Shown here: positions 58,180 to 64,000 of the stretch, one piece after another
Position numbering within the stretch: the stretch's first letter is position 1
Layout of the letters: the number at the start of each line of letters is the position of its first letter
DNA from: Volucribacter psittacicida
GTDB lineage: Bacteria; Pseudomonadota; Gammaproteobacteria; Enterobacterales; Pasteurellaceae
Assembly: GCF_004339025.1 (NCBI RefSeq)
Contig: NZ_SMFT01000002.1
Coordinates: 202,276 to 266,275, forward strand
DNA: 64,000 nt
Reading direction: 5' to 3'
The notes under the pieces: model-generated
Told to the model about the DNA's origin: nothing
The model's database searches: none
What the model saw: only the letters and a program-made list of their open reading frames with translations
Made by a program: the position numbers and the translations under genes

Positions 58180-60225
58180 ATGTCAACTCATCGTCATATT
58201 TTAGTTACTTGTGCATTACCTTATGCTAATGGCCCAATACATTTAGGGCATATGCTTGAGCATATTCAAGCGGATATTTGGGTACGTTTTCAACGTATGC
58301 GAGGTCATCAAGTTCATTTTGTTTGTGCTGATGATGCCCATGGCACCCCCATTATGCTTAAAGCCGATCAAATGGGAATAAGCCCAGAACAACTTATCGA
58401 CCAAGTCCAGCAACAACATATTGCAGACTTTAATGGCTTTAATATTAGCTTTGATAATTACCATTCCACCCATAGCGAAGAAAACCGCCAATTATCGGAA
58501 CAGATTTATCATTGTCTAAATCAAAACGGTTTTATTAAATCCCGTACAATCTCACAATTATTTGATCCCGAAAAACAAATGTTTCTGCCTGATCGCTTTG
58601 TAAAAGGCACTTGCCCAAAATGTAAAGCACAGGATCAATATGGTGATAATTGTGAAGTTTGCTCAGCCACTTACAATCCAACAGAATTAATCAATCCTCG
58701 TTCCGCTATTTCAGGAGCAACGCCTGTAATCAAAGAGTCTGTACATTTCTTTTTTGACTTACCTGCTTTTGAATCCATGTTAAAAGAATGGAATCGTTCT
58801 GGCGCATTACAAACAGAAGTGGCAAACAAAATGCAAGAATGGTTTGAAGCAGGGCTACAACAATGGGATATTTCTCGTGATGCGCCTTATTTTGGCTTTG
58901 AAATTCCAGGACAAACAGGCAAATATTTTTATGTTTGGCTTGATGCCCCTATTGGCTATATGGCGTCTTTTAAAAACCTTTGTATGAAAAAGGGCGGTAT
59001 TGATTTTGATCGTTTCTGGCAAAAAGAAAGCGATACAGAGCTTTATCATTTCATTGGTAAGGATATTATGTACTTCCATAGCTTATTCTGGCCTGCAATG
59101 CTTGAAGGGGCGGGATTGCGTAAACCTACTAATATTTTTGTACATGGCTATGTTACCGTTAATGGCGAAAAAATGTCTAAATCAAGAGGCACCTTTATCC
59201 AAGCCTCAACTTATTTGAAGCATTTAGATCCTGAATGTTTACGCTATTATTATGCGGCAAAATTAAGCCATCGTATTGACGATCTTGACCTCAATTTAGA
59301 AGATTTTGTACAACGTGTTAATACTGATCTCGTCAATAAATTAGTCAACCTTGCCTCACGCAACGCTGGCTTTATTCATAAACGCTTTAATGGCAAATTA
59401 GCCTCTGCCTTAGAAAACCAAACCTTATTTGATGAGTTCATTGCTCAATCAGAACAGATTGCTCAATATTATGAACATCGAGAGTTTGGCAAAGCAATTC
59501 GAGAAATTATGGCATTAACGGATAAAGCCAACAAATATATTGATGAAAAAGCCCCTTGGGTAATGGCGAAAGATCCTGAAAAAGAGCAAGAATTGCATCA
59601 AGTATGCTCCATGGGGATTCAATTATTCCGCATTTTAATGGGCTATTTAAAACCTGTATTACCACAGCTTACCGCACGTTCTGAAGCCTTTTTAAATACC
59701 GAGTTGATGTGGGATAACTTAGCACAACCTTTATTGGATCATAACATTGAACCATTTAAAGCCTTATTCTCAAGGGTAGAAATGAAACAAATTGAAGCCA
59801 TGATTGAAGCGTCAAAACAAGAAAACGCAGCACATACCTCAACCCCTGAGCAAAGTGCGGTACAAAATTCGCAAGAATTTGAACCCATAAGCCCACAAAT
59901 TAGCATTGAAGACTTTGCAAAATTAGATTTACGCATTGGTAAAGTGGTTCAGTGTGAAGCCGTTCCTGAATCCAAAAAACTCCTGAAATTCCAAATAGAT
60001 TTAGGTAATGAAACACGACAAATCTTTTCAGGCATTAAGTCAGCCTACGATCAACCTGAACAATTAATTGGACGCTTTGTGGTTGTCGTAGCAAATTTAG
60101 CCCCACGCAAAATGAAATTTGGCGTTTCAGAAGGCATGATCCTAACAGGTGCAACGGCAGATGATAAAGTATTAGCTTTACTTTCAGCGGATCAACACGC
60201 ATTAGCGGGGATGAAAGTGAGTTAA
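58180..60225 (+). CDS. metG: Methionyl-tRNA synthetase
   Basis: Class I aminoacyl-tRNA synthetase, 681 residues. HIGH motif variant HLGH in [20 protein letters not shown] in [11 protein letters not shown], the zinc knuckles [14 protein letters not shown], and a C-terminal tRNA-binding (EMAP-like) domain ([20 protein letters not shown]). Start follows CAAGAGAATG. A hairpin follows the stop. Confidence 0.98.
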   Translation: MSTHRHILVTCALPYANGPIHLGHMLEHIQADIWVRFQRMRGHQVHFVCADDAHGTPIMLKADQMGISPEQLIDQVQQQHIADFNGFNISFDNYHSTHSEENRQLSEQIYHCLNQNGFIKSRTISQLFDPEKQMFLPDRFVKGTCPKCKAQDQYGDNCEVCSATYNPTELINPRSAISGATPVIKESVHFFFDLPAFESMLKEWNRSGALQTEVANKMQEWFEAGLQQWDISRDAPYFGFEIPGQTGKYFYVWLDAPIGYMASFKNLCMKKGGIDFDRFWQKESDTELYHFIGKDIMYFHSLFWPAMLEGAGLRKPTNIFVHGYVTVNGEKMSKSRGTFIQASTYLKHLDPECLRYYYAAKLSHRIDDLDLNLEDFVQRVNTDLVNKLVNLASRNAGFIHKRFNGKLASALENQTLFDEFIAQSEQIAQYYEHREFGKAIREIMALTDKANKYIDEKAPWVMAKDPEKEQELHQVCSMGIQLFRILMGYLKPVLPQLTARSEAFLNTELMWDNLAQPLLDHNIEPFKALFSRVEMKQIEAMIEASKQENAAHTSTPEQSAVQNSQEFEPISPQISIEDFAKLDLRIGKVVQCEAVPESKKLLKFQIDLGNETRQIFSGIKSAYDQPEQLIGRFVVVVANLAPRKMKFGVSEGMILTGATADDKVLALLSADQHALAGMKVS

Positions 60226-60237
60226 AAATTAAAGTAA

Positions 60238-60267
60238 GGCACAATCAAGGAATATCTTGATTGTGCC
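60238..60267 (+). terminator. Hairpin after metG
   Basis: GGCACAATCAAG, loop GAATAT, CTTGATTGTGCC: a perfect 12-bp stem 13 bp after the metG stop, but with no U-tract, so termination is not certain. Confidence 0.6.
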
Positions 60268-60271
60268 AAAA

Positions 60272-60363
60272 TATAATTGTTGCTCCTCTTTAAAATAATA
60301 CAGCCTTGGCACGCCTCGCTGTACTCGTTGTAATTTATTCGATGTGCCGATCTGTCTTATAGT
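60272..60363 (-). repeat. Correia-like element, copy k (reverse, degenerate)
   Basis: About 92 bp: TATAATTGTTGCTCCTCTTT, ATAATACAGCCTTGGCACGCC, CGCTGTACTCGTTG and CTTATAGTC follow the reverse complement of copy j. It has many substitutions. Confidence 0.65.
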
Positions 60364-60454
60364 CAAACCCATTAAAAATCGCCACACAACCACATAAAAT
60401 AAAAGAATAAACGATCAATGCAATTTAACCGCCACTCTTGCATTTTTACTTTAT

Positions 60455-60572
60455 TCAAGCCCAAGTATGTTCAATTGGATTAAGGTCAGGACTGTAAGGT
60501 TGAAGCCTGAGAATGCTGTGTCCCACTGCTTCTCCCCCTTTCTGTTTCCATGTTTATAGATTGAATTATTTT
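60455..60572 (-). pseudogene. Fragment of an IS630-family transposase
   Basis: On the minus strand, one frame reads KQKGGEAVGHSILRLQPYSP then DLNPIEHTWA and a stop, the conserved C-terminal DDE region (PYSPDLNPIEH-W) of IS630-family transposases. A preceding piece NNSIYKHGNRK is in another frame, resembling the DNASxHK motif. It is frameshifted and truncated on both sides. The rest of 60226-60737 holds hairpins and repeat copy k but no gene. Confidence 0.85.
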
Positions 60573-60680
60573 GACAATATGAACTATTTTTTATTCATTT
60601 TAAAAAAGTAGGTTAGCCTTGTAGTATAAGGACTTAACCCACTTTTTCCTCGCATTTTTGTCCATTACGCCAATTTGTAA

Positions 60681-60708
60681 AAAGAACGATATGTTATTAT
60701 CGTTCTTT
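60681..60708 (-). terminator. Terminator of glyS (bidirectional)
   Basis: AAAGAACGATA and TATCGTTCTTT form an 11-bp stem, 30 bp after the glyS stop, with T-runs on both strands. Confidence 0.88.
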
Positions 60709-60737
60709 TTTAAATATCATACCTTATTTAGCATTTC

Positions 60738-62804
60738 CTATTGCAACAACGAAATATCCGCCACTTGTAAGAAAAGATTTTGCAGGTGTTGCAAAATGGC
60801 GAGGCGGTTATGGCGTAGCTGTTGATCTTCGCTGTTAACCATTACGTTTTCAAAGAAATTATCCACAGGCTGACGCAACGCCGCTAATTTATCGAGTACG
60901 GCAATATAGTCGCCTTGCGCGATTAATGGCTCAATCGTTTGCGTTAAAGCTAACACCGCTTCCGCTAAGGCTTTTTCCGCAGGTTCAACGCAAAGTGCTA
61001 AATTGATATCGCCAATTTTTCCTTCTGCTTTGGCTAAAATATTGCTTACACGTTTATTGGCAGCCGCGAGAGCTTGGGCGTTTTCTAATTGACGGAAATG
61101 CGAAACAGCACGCACTCTGGCGTCAAAATCCGCTGGCTTGGTTGGGCGGCGGGCTAATACCGCTTGAATCACATCAATACTAAAGCCTTCATCTTGATAC
61201 CAAGCACGGAAACGTCCTAATACAAAGTCCACCACATCTTGTACCACATTTGAATTGGTTAATTTATCACCATAAAGTGCGGTGGTTTTTTCTGCTAAAT
61301 TTTCAATATCAAGGGGAAGATTTTTCTCAACAATGATACGCAATACCCCTAGTGCTGCACGGCGTAAGGCAAAAGGATCTTTATCGCCTTTTGGATGTTG
61401 TCCGATACCAAAAATGCCCACTAAGGTATCAAATTTATCCGCTAACGCCACGGAGCAAGCCACTAAAGAATGTGGCAAATCATCGCCCGCAAAACGTGGC
61501 ATATATTGTTCATTTAACGCTACTGCCACTTCTTCATCTTCGCCATCGTGGCGAGCATAGTGCATTCCCATAACCCCTTGGGTATCAGTAAATTCAAATA
61601 CCATATTGGTCATTAAATCACATTTGGATAACAGCCCAGCACGTTTTGCTTTTTGCTCATCTGCACCAATTTGGCGAGCAATAATACCGCTTAATTGTTC
61701 AATGCGAGCGGTTTTATCTCTTAATGTACCTAATTGTTGCTGGAATAATACACTTTCCAAGCGAGGCAAGCGATCTTCTAACCGTTGTTTTAAATCGGTT
61801 TTGAAGAAAAATTCAGCATCCGTCAAACGTGGGCGAACCACTTTTTCATTGCCTTCAATAATCGCCGTTGGATCAGCTGGGTTAATATTAGAAACAAAAA
61901 TAAAGTGCGGTAATAATTTGCCCTGTTTATCATAAATTGGGAAATATTTTTGATCGCCTTTCATGGTATAAACTAAGGCTTCTGCTGGCACTGCTAAGAA
62001 GCGTTCTTCAAAGGTGGCAGTGAGCACATTTGGGTATTCAATCAAGGCGGTTACTTCATCAAGTAAACTCTGTTCAATGTCCGCTTGTCCGCCTAACTCA
62101 GCGGCTTTTTGCTGAGCTTGTTCTAAAATTAGGGCTTGTCGTTGATTAAAATCGGAGATAACTGAGCCTTTTTCTTGCAATAAGGCTGGATATTGATCGG
62201 CATTATCAATCTGTAATGTTGGCTGCCCTAAAAAGCGATGTCCCCGTAAAGTGCGGTCGCTTTTTATCCCTAAAATTTCCCCTTGAATTAATTCATCACC
62301 AAATAATAGGGTTACCGTATGCACTGGGCGAACAAAATATTCATTTTTATCGCCCCAACGCATAGTTTTTGGAATCGGTAACTTAGCCAACGCATTGGCA
62401 ACAATATCTAACAAGAGATCTTTGGTGGCTTGCCCTGCTACGGTGGCTCGATGTACTAACCATTCGCCTTTGTCGGTGCTAATACGCTGTGCTTGCTCTA
62501 CACGAATACCACAACCTTTTGCCCAACCTTCTGCCGCTTTTGTCGGCTTTCCTTCACTATCAAATGCCGCCGAAATAGCTGGACCACGCTTTTCAATTTC
62601 TTTGCTCGGCTGCTGTTCAGCAAGCCCTAATACTTTGATTGCCAAACGGCGTGGAGTAGCAAACCATTCTACTTTGTCAAAGGTTAAATCCGCTTGGATT
62701 AAGCTCTGTTCAACATTCTCGGCAAAGGCGAGAGCCAATTTTTTGAGTGCCTTTGGTGGCAATTCTTCTGTGCCAATTTCGGCAAGGAAATTTCTTGTAG
62801 TCAT
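60738..62804 (-). CDS. glyS: Glycyl-tRNA synthetase beta subunit
   Basis: Tetrameric-type GlyRS beta subunit, 688 residues: [19 protein letters not shown] at the N-terminus, the HD-like domain with [28 protein letters not shown], and a C-terminal anticodon-binding region. Normally it directly follows glyQ; here a DUF1016-type gene (stop 15 bp upstream) lies between glyS and whatever precedes it. Confidence 0.97.
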   Translation of the reverse strand: MTTRNFLAEIGTEELPPKALKKLALAFAENVEQSLIQADLTFDKVEWFATPRRLAIKVLGLAEQQPSKEIEKRGPAISAAFDSEGKPTKAAEGWAKGCGIRVEQAQRISTDKGEWLVHRATVAGQATKDLLLDIVANALAKLPIPKTMRWGDKNEYFVRPVHTVTLLFGDELIQGEILGIKSDRTLRGHRFLGQPTLQIDNADQYPALLQEKGSVISDFNQRQALILEQAQQKAAELGGQADIEQSLLDEVTALIEYPNVLTATFEERFLAVPAEALVYTMKGDQKYFPIYDKQGKLLPHFIFVSNINPADPTAIIEGNEKVVRPRLTDAEFFFKTDLKQRLEDRLPRLESVLFQQQLGTLRDKTARIEQLSGIIARQIGADEQKAKRAGLLSKCDLMTNMVFEFTDTQGVMGMHYARHDGEDEEVAVALNEQYMPRFAGDDLPHSLVACSVALADKFDTLVGIFGIGQHPKGDKDPFALRRAALGVLRIIVEKNLPLDIENLAEKTTALYGDKLTNSNVVQDVVDFVLGRFRAWYQDEGFSIDVIQAVLARRPTKPADFDARVRAVSHFRQLENAQALAAANKRVSNILAKAEGKIGDINLALCVEPAEKALAEAVLALTQTIEPLIAQGDYIAVLDKLAALRQPVDNFFENVMVNSEDQQLRHNRLAILQHLQNLFLQVADISLLQ

Positions 62805-62819
62805 TGTGTTTTCTCTAAT

Positions 62820-63872
62820 TTAATGAATATCATTTTTTGAATTAAAACGTTGTTTAGCGCGTTTAACAGCAGAATGTAAACGTTCTAATAACAGTTCTTT
62901 TGGCGGTAATACCGTTAAATATTCTGCAATATGAATGCCTGAATTATTAAGATCCAATAATTCTATTTGTTCTTGTTTTTTGCCAGTACAAAGAATTATG
63001 CCTATTGGATTATTCTCATCTTCTTCTTTTTCATATTTAGCTAGCCAAGCTAAATAAAGCTCCATTTGGCTTTTATGAGCGGCTTTAAAGGCTTCTGTTT
63101 TTAATTCTATGGCAACTAGGCATTTTAATTTTCGGTTATAAAATAGCAAATCTAAATAAAAATCATCCTGATCAATTTGAATACGTTTTTGCCTTGCCAC
63201 AAAACTAAAACCCGCCCCTAATTCTAATAAAAATTGCTCAATTTCTCGCAAAATAGCATCTTCAAGATCTTTTTCTAAATAGCGATCATTAAGATCGAGA
63301 AAGTCTAAAATATAGGGATCTTTTAACATTAATGCTTGGTTATATTGCCCTTTTTCACGCAAATTGGTCAATTCAGCAATAATGGTTTCTTCAGGTTTTT
63401 TGGAAATGGCGGTGCGTTCAAAAAGTAAAGAACCAATGCGTTCGTCTAAAGTTCTTGTACTCCATTGTTCTTGAGCAGCCATAGTGGCATAAAAATCACG
63501 TTTTATTGGGTCATCAATGTAAATTAAGGCTTTAAAATGTGTCCAACTCAATTTTCCACGCAGTGCGTGGACAATTGGTAGATCACTAAATGTTTCCGCA
63601 AATTTTACGCAATAATTAAGATGTGAACGTCCCCAACCTTTGCCAAATTGTGCGGTCAAATGTTGGGACAATGTTTTTATCACTTCTTTACCATATTCTG
63701 CTCGTTCACCTTGCAAAATATGCAGGCTAATTCGTTGTCCAATATGCCAATAAAGTAAGGTAAGTTCCGCATTGACGCTAACAGTAACACGTTGTTTACT
63801 GTCCTGAATTAATTGACTAATTTCACTAACTAATTGTTGATCATTAATTGCAATTTGTTTTTCTATTTTCAT
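62820..63872 (-). CDS. DUF1016/YhcG-type PDDEXK nuclease domain protein
   Basis: 350 residues. The N-terminal part (about 20-160) is the DUF1016 N domain (YWHIGQRISLHILQGERAEYG, LSWTHFKALIYIDDP), and the C-terminal part is a PD-(D/E)XK domain with DDFYLDLLFYNRKLKCLVAIELK, holding the Asp and ELK catalytic residues, followed by QMELYLAWL. Such proteins are YhcG-like; their function is unclear and links to foreign-DNA defence or recombination are suspected. The ATG at 63872 is chosen; a GTG at 63899 lies in an uptake signal. Only 15 bp upstream of glyS on the same strand. Confidence 0.85.
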   Translation of the reverse strand: MKIEKQIAINDQQLVSEISQLIQDSKQRVTVSVNAELTLLYWHIGQRISLHILQGERAEYGKEVIKTLSQHLTAQFGKGWGRSHLNYCVKFAETFSDLPIVHALRGKLSWTHFKALIYIDDPIKRDFYATMAAQEQWSTRTLDERIGSLLFERTAISKKPEETIIAELTNLREKGQYNQALMLKDPYILDFLDLNDRYLEKDLEDAILREIEQFLLELGAGFSFVARQKRIQIDQDDFYLDLLFYNRKLKCLVAIELKTEAFKAAHKSQMELYLAWLAKYEKEEDENNPIGIILCTGKKQEQIELLDLNNSGIHIAEYLTVLPPKELLLERLHSAVKRAKQRFNSKNDIH

Positions 63873-63917
63873 CTCAGACAAAACTCCTGCAAAACTCACC
63901 GCACTTTGGCTTATGCC

Positions 63918-64000
63918 TTATTGGGCAAAAATATCATCTAACTTTGTCGCATCTAACACGACAGTATCCTTATCTAACAACAGTGCTGGAATACCAATAT
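63918..64000 (-). CDS. 3' end of an unidentified gene
   Basis: The last 26 codons before a TAA stop (63920-63918) read IGIPALLLDKDTVVLDATKL then DDIFAQ; the frame stays open to the window edge. The sequence is not a GlyQ C-terminus. The IPALLLD pattern slightly recalls thioredoxin-fold proteins, but this is too short for a call. It is upstream of the nuclease gene on the same strand. Confidence 0.55.
   Translation of the reverse strand, partial: IGIPALLLDKDTVVLDATKLDDIFAQ

Overview
The window is chromosomal DNA from a Pasteurellaceae bacterium. The exact 9-mer AAGTGCGGT, the Haemophilus-type DNA uptake signal, occurs at least 37 times in 64 kb on the two strands, and most genes are Haemophilus-like housekeeping genes in familiar local orders. 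The genus cannot be fixed from sequence alone. gltBD and asnB, a subtype-B tannase-like enzyme and a nadV gene (nicotinamide phosphoribosyltransferase, the usual basis of V-factor independence) suggest a host-associated species outside the H. influenzae group.

Layout. 1-4414: nqrABCD (window starts inside nqrD) and bolA. 4596-5198: a YajG-type lipoprotein. 5302-14427: a two-module acid-sugar cluster, with a gluconate module (GntP permease, gluconokinase, GntR; shared operators and a CRP site) and a tetronate/L-threonate module (DeoR regulator, ltnD, otnK, otnC, otnI, second GntP permease). 14489-21367: secreted esterase, tkt, htpG with a heat-shock promoter, slyD, recX. 21459-30495: gltB/gltD, asnB and a divergent LysR regulator (nitrogen assimilation). 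30556-35889: a compact p-aminobenzoate operon, a Na+/alanine symporter and the tannase. 36043-41274: SOS-controlled dinI-like gene, opsX, mutM, rpmG/rpmB, radC with a competence CRP-S site, tgt. 41608-44662: Sel1-repeat and excalibur secreted proteins lying between tgt and queA, then periplasmic ATP-dependent ligase with its own CRP-S site. 44856-48861: lptC-lptA-lptB-ptsN-rapZ-DUF5718-like operon. 49112-52242: lysine riboswitch and lysC, rnhA/dnaQ, tRNA-Asp. 52566-60225: nadV, holB-tmk-mltG, mrp and metG. 60226-64000: decayed IS630 transposase fragment, glyS, a DUF1016-type nuclease and the 3' end of one more gene.

The most unusual structure is a dispersed family of short (46-106 bp) elements with about 25-bp terminal inverted repeats that begin TATAGTCGTTTCAATTT and end in ...CGACTATA. 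At least eleven copies, intact or degenerate, sit in intergenic regions, in both orientations. In architecture and in several internal words they resemble the Correia repeats of Neisseria. Two copies supply the last codons and stop codon of a neighbouring gene (holB, gntR), two sit next to the CRP-S sites of the competence genes radC and ligE, and two in opposite orientation bracket nadV. I regard this family as the best candidate for something undescribed here.

Regulatory signals fit gene function: two LexA boxes on dinI-like, a sigma-32 promoter on htpG, GntR operators plus CRP on the gluconate genes, CRP-S sites on radC and ligE, and an L-box on lysC. Many terminators are built from uptake-signal sequences.
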